Assembly: GCA_947306755.1 (NCBI GenBank)
Contig: CAMZHI010000009.1
Location: forward strand, 1 to 37,143
Direction of reading: 5' to 3'
DNA: 37,143 nucleotides
Source: an uncultured Clostridia bacterium
GTDB taxonomy: Bacteria > Bacillota > Clostridia > TANB77 > CAG-508
This document shows positions 8,276 to 15,683 of this stretch, in pieces. Under the pieces are notes generated by a model. That model was not told the DNA's origin, ran no database searches, and worked only from the letters and a program-made list of their open reading frames with translations. Every line of letters begins with the position of its first letter. The first letter of the stretch is position 1. The translations under genes and the position numbers were made by a program.

Positions 8276-8496
8276 ATTTATCAAATGGAATTTTTAAAAC
8301 TTTAAATAATGCAATAAGTTCAAAATCTTTTATAATCATTCTTCCATTTTCCATTCTATGTAATTCAGTTCTATCAATATAAACGGCGTGTAATTGCAAT
8401 TGCCTACTAACTTTCACTTTTAGATAAATTTCGCTTTTCTCTATATTCTTTTACAACTTCCCCTATTACATTATTTTTTTCTTCATATTTTTTCAA
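8256..8496 (-). pseudogene. XRE-family helix-turn-helix regulator, frameshifted
   Basis: From a TTG start behind GGAGG the frame reads KKYEEKNNVIGEVVKEYREK, then RNLSKSE, and meets TAG. The next frame continues VSRQLQLHAVYIDRTELHRM and ENGRMIIKDFELIALFKVLK, the rest of a typical short HTH_3 repressor of about 80 residues. One extra A in GAAAGTT causes the shift. Unlike the other frameshifts in this window there is no CGG codon here, so I take this as ordinary decay of an element regulator. It would have read from 8496 towards the terminator at 8233-8275. Confidence 0.7.
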
Positions 8497-8593
8497 AATT
8501 ATTCCTCCATCTACTTGACTTTTAAATTATTGTAGGATAAATTTTAGATAAAAGAGCGAGTGTCTATCGCTATAAAAAATTTTATAAAAAGTA

Positions 8594-8622
8594 TTGCACG
8601 AAAAATAGTAAACTGCTATAAT
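8594..8622 (+). promoter_or_regulatory. Sigma-A type promoter
   Basis: TTGCAC (8594-8599), 17 bases, and a perfect TATAAT (8617-8622) point right, about 29 bases before the small ORF at 8651. It may also be the promoter of the pilin-like gene if the hairpin at 8740-8806 is read through. Confidence 0.7.
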
Positions 8623-8650
8623 ATAGATGTAAAAATTAAAGAGACAAAGG

Positions 8651-8722
8651 ATGGCAAAACAAATGAACAAAATCGCTGAAAGTATTGATTTTCTATATAT
8701 ATTATGGGCTTTAATTTTATAA
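8651..8722 (+). CDS. Possible 23-residue hydrophobic peptide
   Basis: An ATG a few bases after an AAAGG encodes MAKQMNKIAESIDFLYILWA and then LIL and a stop: an amphipathic start and a hydrophobic, aromatic-rich end. A good promoter lies upstream and a strong hairpin with a T-run follows, so the unit looks like an independent short transcript. It could be a type I toxin-like peptide, a leader peptide or a non-coding RNA. The function is not recognisable. Confidence 0.4.
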   Translation: MAKQMNKIAESIDFLYILWALIL

Positions 8723-8739
8723 ATCGTTTATATAAGCAT

Positions 8740-8806
8740 AAGGCTATTTTTCCCTATGCATTTTTGATAAACTCAAAAATGTATGTGTAAAATAGTCTTT
8801 TTGTTG
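8740..8806 (+). terminator. Long hairpin with T-run (terminator or attenuator)
   Basis: AGGCTATTTT pairs with AAAATAGTCT, enclosing an inner stem ATGCATTTTTGA/TCAAAAATGTAT, and is followed by TTTTTGTTG. It ends the short transcript from the promoter at 8594 and lies 68 bases before the pilin-like gene. Confidence 0.65.
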
Positions 8807-8873
8807 TTTAATTTTGTTATTAATGTTTAATATATTAATAAATTTAATTTCAAAAAAGGAGGTGAATTTTAAG

Positions 8874-10087
8874 TTGAAAAATTGTATTAAAAAATCTCTA
8901 AAAACCAGTAATGGTATCACTTTGATAGCCCTTGTCGTAACTATTATTGTCCTTCTAATCCTTGCTCGGAATTAGTATTTCAATGTTAAGTCGGTGATAA
9001 CGGCATTTTAAATAAAACAACAACTGCAAAAGAAAATACAGATAGTGCTCAAATAAGAGAAAGAATACAACTTGCATATCATTCGGCTCTTACAGGAGGA
9101 CACGGCAGTTACACAAAAGAAAGTTTAGAAAATGAATTAAAAAAAGAATTTGGAGAAAACAATTATAATGTGGATGATTCCGATAATACAAATTGGATAT
9201 TAAGTGCAAAAGGGCAAAATGTAACAATTCCAGCAGGGAAAGAAGATAATAGTAAAGTAACGATAAAAGTTGGAACTACCAATATAAAGGAAGTTTCAGA
9301 TTTAAGTACATTATATGGACAAACGACAGATTACACATCTGTAAGCGATGTCCAATGGCAAATATTTTACGATGATGAAACAACTATATATTTAATAGCA
9401 AGTGATTATGTGTCAGGTAATTTATTACCTAACGAGTTGCTAAATTCTGGAAATGCTACAAAAACATATTGTAAAAAATTTGTAACAGGAAGTAGTGACA
9501 CAACAAGTCCTATACTAGTAGGAGAACCTTGGAAAAATGCATCATTGTCATCAACTGTACAAAATAATCCATATTTAAAATGGGTCGGAAGTGCTGTAGA
9601 TACGGTAAGAACGAATATAAACATGAAATCAGTAGCATATATGATGGATACAAATAAGTGGTCAAATTTTGCTGGAAAAGCTAATGGTGCTTATGCAATA
9701 GGAGGACCAACTATAGAAATGTTTGTACTATCTTATAATGCAAAACATAACACAGGTAAGCTAGGTACATACGGAACAAATAAAATTGATATAACTACAG
9801 CTAATGCAAACTCAAATGGATACAAGGTAAAAGGAGCAGAAGGTTGGAGAGATTATGTAAAGTTATCAGATACTACAAATGCAGCCGGTGATACGGATGG
9901 AAATATGTGGGTAAGGACTTCTTCCACAAAAGCAAGTGGCTATTGGTTAGCTTCTCCGTCTTCATATAATAATGTTACCGTTAATCGTATTACCTATACT
10001 GGTTACATTGACTGCAATTATTTTTCTAGTGTAGATTCTATTGGCTTTCGACCATTAGTAGCTATTCCAAAATCTAGTCTTAAATAA
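8874..10087 (+). CDS. Type IV pilin-like protein with DUF6273-like C-terminus, needing two +1 shifts at CGG
   Basis: From a TTG start eight bases after AGGAGGTG the frame reads NGITLIALVVTIIVLLILA, the N-terminal helix of type IV pilin-like proteins, then meets CGG AAT TAG. Skipping the C gives GISISMLS, then CGG TGA follows, and skipping that C gives GDNGILNK and an open frame to 10087. The product, LILAGISISMLSGDNGIL, is the usual clostridial pilin start, and both skipped sites fall on its expected glycines. The full product would have 403 residues. The C-terminal region ends YWLASPS...GFRPLVAIP, resembling DUF6273 domains of surface proteins. A pilin helix and a basic N-terminus imply membrane insertion and export. 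It lies in the murA element. Unless recoded, only a 33-residue peptide is made. Confidence 0.75.
8967..8969 (+). other. CGG +1 recoding site, pilin-like gene, first
   Basis: The zero frame reads GCT CGG AAT TAG. Dropping the C of CGG gives GCT GGA ATT AGT, matching the LILAGISI pilin helix. The glycine is highly conserved in this helix. Confidence 0.7.
8992..8994 (+). other. CGG +1 recoding site, pilin-like gene, second
   Basis: In the frame reached after the first shift the codons are AGT CGG TGA. Dropping the C gives AGT GGT GAT AAC GGC, encoding the expected SGDNG. Without a shift translation stops at the next codon. Confidence 0.7.
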
Positions 10088-10109
10088 TATTTTTTGATGG
10101 AGAGGAACA

Positions 10110-11288
10110 TTATCTCTCCATTTCATATTCTTTTTCTCTATCTTCTCTTTTTACTTGCTTTTCAACATCTATCAAGATATGATTTTCTCTTTCAAAATCT
10201 CTAACTAACTTATTTTCATCTGTAATATCAAATTTTTTAACTATCCATTTTATAAATTTTTGAACTGTATCTTTAAATTTATCTACTACTTTTTTCAAAT
10301 GAGTATTTTCTTTCTCTAATTTACGAATTTTGTTTTTATATTCCCATTCTAAATCAAATTCTTTATTTTTATATTCTTTTTCTAAATTGTTTACAGCATT
10401 GTGTAATTCTTCATTGTTAGCAAGTATTTTATTTCTTTCTTTTTGATATTTTTCTGCTTCTTCAACTAAATTTGTCTGTCTTGATAATTCTCTGTGGAGA
10501 TTAAAATTTTGTTGATACAATTCGTTTATCAAGTCATCTTTCGGCTTTATTATCTCATTTTCTACTTTTTCTCTATTTAATTTTATTATCTTAATATCTT
10601 TTATATCTGGAACTTCTGGTAATTCTAAATTTATACTATCTAATACTTTTTTAGTATTTTCAAAATTAGTTATTTTCTTTAAATCTTCTATTTTTTCATG
10701 TTTTGCTCCTGTTTCTTCTACTGGCAAACCTCTATCTAATTCAAAGCCTTTTGATATTATATATTTGTGAAAATCATTTTGTAATTGTCTGTAACTATCT
10801 CTTGCTCTCCAAAAATCTCTGCTACACACTTTGTCTATATCATTTCCATCTTTATCTTTTGTATGAACTACTGGAATATATATTAAATGCATATGTGGTA
10901 CATTTTCATCTAAATGTACCACACTAGAAACTATATTTTGTTCTCCAAGATTTTTATAATTACAAGCAAACTTATAACACTCTTCAAAATATCTTCTAGT
11001 TTCTTTTTCTCCAATTCTATCAAAAAATTCTTTGTCTGATGTAAATACCATTTCACACATTATAATACTATTGCTTCTAATCATACCTTTTAAATTATTC
11101 TTTTCTTTTAGTTTATCAAATTCTTTTACATAGTTTAATTGATTTTTCTTCAAATAATAATTCAAATGAGTTTTTTCTGAATCTATATCCTTATTTTTAT
11201 GATTTCTTGCTCTCCTATCATTATGAACACATATTCCTTGTGCTTTTGCTCTTGTTAATTTTTCATTTCTTACTATCGCATAACTCAT
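10110..11288 (-). CDS. MobV-family relaxase (Mob/Pre plasmid recombination enzyme)
   Basis: This protein would nick oriT and pilot the element's strand during mobilisation by a helper conjugation system. The MobV signatures are present: an N-terminal SYAIVRNEKLTRAKAQGICV and HNDRRARNHKNKDID segment, and the metal-binding HLDENVPHMHLIYIP (HxDE...PHxH) near 145-160. The C-terminal half is a long coiled coil. I start at the ATG at 11288, behind AAGGAGGTG at good spacing, not at the upstream in-frame ATG at 11348. The product is 392 residues. Two decayed relatives of this gene lie at 15424-15603 and 18890-18985. No conjugation genes are present, so the element is mobilisable, not self-transmissible. 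Confidence 0.88.
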   Translation of the reverse strand: MSYAIVRNEKLTRAKAQGICVHNDRRARNHKNKDIDSEKTHLNYYLKKNQLNYVKEFDKLKEKNNLKGMIRSNSIIMCEMVFTSDKEFFDRIGEKETRRYFEECYKFACNYKNLGEQNIVSSVVHLDENVPHMHLIYIPVVHTKDKDGNDIDKVCSRDFWRARDSYRQLQNDFHKYIISKGFELDRGLPVEETGAKHEKIEDLKKITNFENTKKVLDSINLELPEVPDIKDIKIIKLNREKVENEIIKPKDDLINELYQQNFNLHRELSRQTNLVEEAEKYQKERNKILANNEELHNAVNNLEKEYKNKEFDLEWEYKNKIRKLEKENTHLKKVVDKFKDTVQKFIKWIVKKFDITDENKLVRDFERENHILIDVEKQVKREDREKEYEMER

Positions 11289-11344
11289 ATCTACTTGCAC
11301 CTCCTTCTTTGTTTGAGATATTGTTTCAATGTCTAACATACTAG

Positions 11345-11430
11345 ACAAACAAGTTTGTCCGTATGGCAGGGATTTTCAATCCCCACACCCCTTTTTCATA
11401 AAAATACTTTTCGTATTTTTATGATTTATC
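11345..11430. other. Candidate oriT region upstream of the relaxase
   Basis: Directly upstream of mobV lie an inverted repeat GACAAACAAGTTTGTC, a short repeat GGGATTTTCAATCCC and a hairpin CATAAAAATACTTTTCGTATTTTTATG. MobV relaxases usually nick next to such repeats just upstream of their own gene. No known nic sequence was recognised, so this is placement by analogy. Confidence 0.4.
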
Positions 11431-11457
11431 CTAAATTTGCTAACTGCAATTTTAGGA

Positions 11458-11503
11458 TAAAAAAATAAAGCCCTAAAATTTTACTTTTAAGACTTTATTT
11501 TTA
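11458..11503 (-). terminator. Terminator of the full-length integrase gene (circular form)
   Basis: Read on the minus strand, AATAAAGTCTTAAAA pairs with TTTTAGGGCTTTATT and is followed by seven T. It stands just after the stop codon of the detached integrase tail at 11506. A diverged copy after the second tail is at 18990-19028. Confidence 0.75.
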
Positions 11504-11505
11504 AT

Positions 11506-11576
11506 TTACTTAAATTCCATAATCCACTCATTTATCTTATGCTTGTCCGATGTATCCACCAAATATCTTAAGCCCC
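11506..11576 (-). pseudogene. Detached 3' end of the integrase gene (C-terminal tail)
   Basis: In the circular form this DNA follows the recombinase gene across the GG core. The frame then continues R-G-L-R-Y-L-V, DTSDKHKINEW and IMEFK to a TAA, followed at once by an intrinsic terminator. A second copy (19032-19106) encodes the same segment with four synonymous differences, two substitutions at one end and one added residue, which argues that this is coding sequence. Integration separates it from the gene and from any start codon, so it is silent here. Confidence 0.8.
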
Positions 11577-11592
11577 TGGATATGAAAATTTT
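11551..11592 (-). other. attR: right attachment junction of the murA element
   Basis: The murA side reads TTTTCATATCCA, the core GG is at 11575-11576, and then the element side gives GGCTTAA and the arm GATATTTGGTGGATACA at 11551-11567. Both arms stand seven bases from the core, which gives a symmetrical attP when joined with attL. Confidence 0.82.
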
Positions 11593-11915
11593 GCTTTTTT
11601 GTATCTACCCAAAATAGCTCCTGCAAATATTACAGATGATCTCATTTGATGCATTAAATTCTCTGGTATTTCAAATTTATTGATATTTCTCGAATCTATT
11701 GTTACTTTATTTTTATTTTTTTTCACTCTACATCCTAAGCTTTTCAAAATTTCTATCATCATTTGTGTATCATGAATATTAGGTACATTATATAATTTAG
11801 TTATTCCTTTGTTTAATATACTTGCTGCCATTATTGGAAGTGATGCATTTTTTGAACCTGAAACATAGGTCTCCCCTTGGAGTCTTTTTCCTCCTTCAAT
11901 TATGTAACTCGACAT
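11568..11915 (-). pseudogene. murA: murA 5' part with its own RBS
   Basis: This piece encodes MurA from MSSYIIEGGKRLQGETYVSG through KNASLPIMAASIL to SYPG, then Ala and a stop contributed by the element, 115 residues in all. The fixed start is the ATG at 11915 behind AAAGGAAA; the upstream in-frame ATG at 11975 is not needed. The catalytic-cysteine loop and the rest are at 2759-3667. The conserved KN pair of the substrate site (SGSKNAS) is here. The fragment alone cannot be active. A nearly identical 292-base copy lacking the start is at 19104-19395. The 11916-12029 gap should hold its promoter; I see no clear -35/-10 pair there. Confidence 0.9.
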
Positions 11916-11997
11916 TTTTTTATTTTTCCTTTCATAAAATACTTTTTTCTGATGTATTTTATGAAAAGATTCCATATTTTGTGAATTTACAAAAAAA

Positions 11998-12043
11998 GCT
12001 CTAAAATTTCAAGTTTTTTGCTCAAAATTTTAGAACTTTTTCA
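11998..12043. repeat. Hairpin repeat, copy 2 (CTCTAAAA...TTTTAGAA)
   Basis: The stem and the loop sequence closely match the repeat at 5380-5421. On the minus strand it covers the 3' end of the truncated rhuM, so the shared repeat marks a likely recombination junction. It may also serve as a terminator. Confidence 0.6.
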
Positions 12044-12776
12044 GATGACTACAAATTGTAGCCAACTCAATTTCTGAAAGATAATTTTTTGCAATTTTAA
12101 CATCATCTACTGTTACATAATCCCCTTTAAAATTAGTCATTCCAACAAAAGGCTTTTCATTATCCACTCTTTCATATATTATTTCTGCAGCAGTGTGTTC
12201 ATGCACAGCAAAATGTAACTTATTTTGAACTGTAGCAAAAAATTTTTTTGTCAAATCAGAACGTGGATCATAATCTATTGATGTTGCATATATATCTGTA
12301 ACTTGTTGATAAAAGTTTCTTTCCGATGAACGAATATCCCTAATTCTTTGTAGCAATTCCCTAAAATATCTTGAACCACCCTGTTTTAACCTTTCATCAT
12401 CCATTGTAAATCCTTTTTGTATATATTCATGAAGTCGTTGTGTTGCCCATACTCTAAATCTTGTTGCAACCTGTGATTGAACTCTATATCCTAAAGCTAT
12501 AATCATATCTAAATTATAATGGTCAATATTTCTCTTAACCTGTCTGTTTCCTTCATCTTGAACTAACAAAAATTTTTTGTTAGTTGAATTTATATCCAAT
12601 TCTTTATCTTTATATATCTGATTTATATGAAAGCTTATATTTTGCTGTGATGATTTATATATTTCAGCAATCTGATTTTGGGTTAGCCATAAATCTTCAT
12701 CAGAAAATTTAACTGATATTTTTGTAATTCCATCTTCGTCTTGATAGATTATTATATTATTCTCATTTTTTTGCAT
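12030..12776 (-). CDS. RhuM family protein, C-terminally truncated
   Basis: The 248-residue product carries the RhuM N-terminal region (SDEDLWLTQNQIAEIY, then NISFHINQIYKDKELD, YNLDMIIALGYRVQS and RFRVWATQRLHEYIQKGF). RhuM proteins, first noted in a Salmonella pathogenicity island, occur widely on mobile islands; their function is not known. Family members are about 330 residues and continue after the YLSEIELAT motif, but here the sequence diverges to CSHLKKF and stops. The end falls in the repeat at 11998-12043, so about 80-90 residues were probably lost by rearrangement. The start is an ATG behind GGAGAAG. Two palindromes upstream may be operator sites. Confidence 0.8.
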   Translation of the reverse strand: MQKNENNIIIYQDEDGITKISVKFSDEDLWLTQNQIAEIYKSSQQNISFHINQIYKDKELDINSTNKKFLLVQDEGNRQVKRNIDHYNLDMIIALGYRVQSQVATRFRVWATQRLHEYIQKGFTMDDERLKQGGSRYFRELLQRIRDIRSSERNFYQQVTDIYATSIDYDPRSDLTKKFFATVQNKLHFAVHEHTAAEIIYERVDNEKPFVGMTNFKGDYVTVDDVKIAKNYLSEIELATICSHLKKF

Positions 12777-12807
12777 TTTACTTCTCCATTCATTATAAAA
12801 TATTTTT

Positions 12808-12837
12808 TACCATTTTGCCGATGTCGGTAAAATGGTA
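12808..12837. promoter_or_regulatory. Palindrome upstream of rhuM (candidate operator)
   Basis: TACCATTTTGCCGA and TCGGTAAAATGGTA form a 14-base inverted repeat with one mismatch and a two-base centre, 32 bases before the rhuM start. Such near-perfect dyads often bind dimeric repressors; a cruciform or attenuator hairpin is the alternative. Confidence 0.45.
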
Positions 12838-12860
12838 GATTCTATATAAATCTTTTAATC

Positions 12861-12877
12861 GTTCGGAATTCCCGAAC
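12861..12877. promoter_or_regulatory. Second palindrome upstream of rhuM
   Basis: GTTCGGAATTCCCGAAC is an inverted repeat with six-base arms (GTTCGG/CCGAAC), 24 bases beyond the first palindrome. It may be a second operator or a separate protein site. Confidence 0.35.
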
Positions 12878-12977
12878 AATTGAATTTAGTTTAAATCTAT
12901 GTTTTTTAACCGATATATTATTTATATCATATTTCTAAAACTTTTTCAACACTTTTGCGAAATTTTGTTCTTGTTTT

Positions 12978-13040
12978 TTATTTATATTTTTGTTTTATTC
13001 TATCAGAGATAATATCGGTGAATATCTGTTTATAATCATA
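12978..13040 (-). pseudogene. 3' fragment of the small basic gene
   Basis: The codons give DYKQIFTDIISDRIKQKYK and a stop, the C-terminus of the 54-residue gene at 6419-6583 with one substitution. The upstream part of that gene is missing and the fragment joins the terminator of the partner gene at 13044. A shorter relative (YDYKQIFSDI) is at 15612-15640. These are scars of recombination. Confidence 0.6.
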
Positions 13041-13043
13041 TTG

Positions 13044-13082
13044 TCAAAAATAGAACAAGCAATTGACTTGTTCTATTTTTTT
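13044..13082 (-). terminator. Terminator of module A
   Basis: Read on the minus strand, AAAATAGAACAAG pairs with CTTGTTCTATTTTT around TCAATTG. The stem contains the stop codon of the partner gene. The same hairpin is at 15645-15683, and its one-sided remnant is at 19392-19414. Confidence 0.8.
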
Positions 13083-13522
13083 GCAAATATGCTTTTTATC
13101 TTATCTATAACCCTTTTAAAAACAGATTCTTTATATTCTATCATTGAAGTAATATTTGATGTTGGAATTTCAGTATATTTTATCTCCCTGTTTTTAAAAA
13201 TATTATTAGGATTATAATTTTGTCTTTTTTCTTCTTCTAATTTGATTCTATCATAATTCTGTTTTTTGATAATTTTTTCTCTCTGAATTTCATTAGCCCA
13301 ATAATCTCTAAATAAAATTGCTATAATAGCTTTTGCTCTTTTAGTTACATTTTGTTCCTCTAATGTTTTATTTGGATTATATATAAATCTATGTTCATCG
13401 TTGGAATTTTTTTCAAATAATTCAATTTTATTCTTTGGAATTTTATTATAATCTTTTATAGGAATATATTTTAATATTTCTAATACTTCACTATATGCAT
13501 TTGCATATTCAATATCTATCAT
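13073..13522 (-). CDS. Conserved partner protein, copy A
   Basis: I do not recognise the family. The 149-residue protein has an N-terminal region with AYSEVLEILKYI and KIPKNKIELFEK, a middle FRDYWANEIQREKIIKKQNY, a charged linker ending YNPNNIFKNREIKYTEIP, and a basic end FKRVIDKIKSIFAKK. It has no signal peptide or membrane segment. It starts 24 bases after the HEATH protein gene, behind GGAGAAG, as a two-gene operon. Copies B (15674-16114) and C (19406-19855) sit in the same place after other large genes. The constant partner of variable large proteins suggests an adaptor, chaperone or immunity role; this is inference only. Confidence 0.75.
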   Translation of the reverse strand: MIDIEYANAYSEVLEILKYIPIKDYNKIPKNKIELFEKNSNDEHRFIYNPNKTLEEQNVTKRAKAIIAILFRDYWANEIQREKIIKKQNYDRIKLEEEKRQNYNPNNIFKNREIKYTEIPTSNITSMIEYKESVFKRVIDKIKSIFAKK

Positions 13523-13546
13523 ATATACTTCTCCATTTTATATAAT

Positions 13547-15289
13547 TTAAGAGTCATTAGATTCCCTTTGTTCTGGAACTCTATCTTGACTTGTAATTAT
13601 TTCATATGTCTGGTCAATATAAGGTGTTTCAATTGAACCACTTTCTATACCAAGTTTTAGTGTTAAGTTTTCATTTTTAACAATTGAGACACGACTTAAA
13701 AACTGTTTAATCATATTTGAAATGAATGTACTGTTTGATGTATATTTAGATAATTCATTATATTCAAATTCACTTATCTCTTGTATATCTCTCAAAATAC
13801 AATCTGCTATACTTGATGCTTCATCCTCATCTTTATCTGTTGAGCATTTTAATTCTAAAGAATGCATTATTTGTGATAAAGCCTTTTTTGTACCATCCAA
13901 ATTATATTCAATTTGTAATATTGGATATTGTTCAATTATAGAAGGTTCTTTTCTTAATAATTCATCAAACATCTGTACTTTATTCTTTTCTTCACCATTA
14001 ATTTTTACAGTATCTAAAACATATATTTTCCCCGAATATCTGACTATACCTTCTTCAATTTCCTCTTTACTTTTCTTAGAACTATTAGTATCTTTTAAAT
14101 ATTGATAATATAGTCTACGACCTTCATGTTCTGCTTCTTCTTCAAACAATAAACTGGGATAATTATCTCTATATGTGTCATAATCCATCGCTTTATGTGC
14201 TATTAGATGGTCTTTTAACATAGAATATCTATTTCCTCTATATTTTTTTATAGCAAACATATCATTATACTGTATGGCATGAGTGGCTTCATGAAAAGAT
14301 GTAATATCTAATTCCTGATTATTCAATTGAATACAAACTGTTCCTACTTGCGAATTACCAATCGCTTGCCCAGCAATTGGTAATTGCTCATCAAAGAAAA
14401 CTATAGTATTTCTAACATCATTTTCATATAAATAACTTTTAATATAATCAATATTAGCCATTCTAGTCACTAAATTATTACATTGACCTCTTAATAATTC
14501 AATACAAATATTTTTAGGAATTATACCTTTTTGCATTCTATAAATAACTAATTTATTATAATAATTAGCTTTTTCAACTTCTGTCATATTGTTTATATCA
14601 TAATTATTTAATTCTATTTTTTCAGAAAATCTATTTTTTATTTTGGATGAAATTATTTCCGAATCAACAGCATCTTGTGTTTCTATAATAAATTCTAAAA
14701 ATTTATTATCGGATAATGAAGTTGCATCAAGATTCTCTATATAGTCACACACTAATGTTTCTAATTGTTTGTATGAAACACTTTTTTTCATTCTCATCAT
14801 AAATTCTTTATCAGAATGCTTTTTGGTAATATATGTAATAAAATAAGATATTATTTTCTGTACATCCCCATTTTCTATAATTGTCTTATCTTTAGATTGT
14901 AGAGTAAATATTTTATCTAATGTCTTTACCATCAAATTTTCATCAAGATTATTATTTACATAACTTTCAATATCAAAAAAGACTTCGACAAACTTCAATT
15001 GCTCCACACTTCTATCTGTATCATCTTCTTCAAGAAAAGAGTTTAAGCACTCTTGCGATTCTTCCAAAATAACTTTTGCAACTTCTGGATGTTTTTTTAA
15101 AAATAGATTCCATTGTCCCCTCGGATCATGTTTAATACGGTTAGAATTTTCAAAAACACTTAAAATTATACTTTTATCCGTCCTGTTAAACTTATTAAAG
15201 CCTTTCATGAAAAAGTCAATTTTTTTACGATCTTCAAAAGCAGTAGCTATTGAACTTATTTTGGTTTTATAATCCTCATATTTTAACAT
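13547..15289 (-). CDS. Large protein of module A, predicted HEXXH zinc metallopeptidase
   Basis: The 580-residue protein is not one I can place in a named family. Residues 333-337 are HEATH in SFHEATHAIQYND, a HEXXH zinc site, and FEEEAEHEG at about 382-390 may supply the third ligand as in gluzincins. The preceding strand VGTVCIQLN fits the usual arrangement. The N-terminal 250 residues are helical and the C-terminus is acidic and polar. No signal peptide or membrane segment is seen, so action in the cytoplasm or delivery by an unseen route is possible. A GAAAGG RBS precedes the ATG. It is followed at once by partner A. Module C has a different HEXXH protein in the same position. Confidence 0.65.
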   Translation of the reverse strand: MLKYEDYKTKISSIATAFEDRKKIDFFMKGFNKFNRTDKSIILSVFENSNRIKHDPRGQWNLFLKKHPEVAKVILEESQECLNSFLEEDDTDRSVEQLKFVEVFFDIESYVNNNLDENLMVKTLDKIFTLQSKDKTIIENGDVQKIISYFITYITKKHSDKEFMMRMKKSVSYKQLETLVCDYIENLDATSLSDNKFLEFIIETQDAVDSEIISSKIKNRFSEKIELNNYDINNMTEVEKANYYNKLVIYRMQKGIIPKNICIELLRGQCNNLVTRMANIDYIKSYLYENDVRNTIVFFDEQLPIAGQAIGNSQVGTVCIQLNNQELDITSFHEATHAIQYNDMFAIKKYRGNRYSMLKDHLIAHKAMDYDTYRDNYPSLLFEEEAEHEGRRLYYQYLKDTNSSKKSKEEIEEGIVRYSGKIYVLDTVKINGEEKNKVQMFDELLRKEPSIIEQYPILQIEYNLDGTKKALSQIMHSLELKCSTDKDEDEASSIADCILRDIQEISEFEYNELSKYTSNSTFISNMIKQFLSRVSIVKNENLTLKLGIESGSIETPYIDQTYEIITSQDRVPEQRESNDS

Positions 15290-15423
15290 TTTTATCCTTT
15301 CATTAGTAATTTCTTGTTATGTAAATATTATTTCCATAATTACTAATAGATTTCTTATCTTTATTATAATTATTAAACCATAATTTTCTATAAAATTCAA
15401 TAAAATGCTAAAACATCTTTCTA

Positions 15424-15603
15424 ATATATTTTATAATTCCTTTCCCCATTCTTTTTCTCTTTCTTCTCTTTTTATCTGTTTTTCAGCATCTAAAGAAGTT
15501 CTTGTTTTCTTTTCAAAATCTCTAATTAGATTATTTTCTGCTCCCATATCAAACTTTTTACAAATCCATTTTATAAATTTATCAATAGTTTCTTTGAAGT
15601 TTT
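15424..15603 (-). pseudogene. mobV 3' remnant
   Basis: The frame encodes TIDKFIKWICKKFD and NLIRDFEKKTRTSLDAEKQI, then KREEREKEW and a stop, closely matching the C-terminal end of the MobV relaxase at 10110. The rest of the gene is absent. The fragment joins the small-gene scar at 15612-15640. 15290-15423 shows no gene. Confidence 0.75.
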
Positions 15604-15644
15604 ATTATTTTGATATCGCTGAATATCTGTTTATAATCATATTG

Positions 15645-15683
15645 TCAAAAATAGAACAAGCAATTGACTTGTTCTATTTTTTT
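15645..15683 (-). terminator. Terminator of module B
   Basis: Identical in sequence to the module A terminator at 13044-13082, again overlapping the stop codon of the partner gene. Confidence 0.8.

Noticed and set aside
8256..8496. The XRE gene frameshift as a sixth recoding site
   Set aside because: The shift is needed at GAA AGT TAG and no CGG is there. It is more simply a mutation in a decaying element gene.
9170..10087. Diversity-generating retroelement target
   Set aside because: The C-terminal domain ends like a variable-protein fold (GFRPLV), but no template repeat or reverse transcriptase is in the window.
13722..14105. Plus-strand ORFs opposite the module genes and others
   Set aside because: They are shadows of the minus-strand genes: low-complexity Ser/Phe/Leu-rich translations, no RBS.
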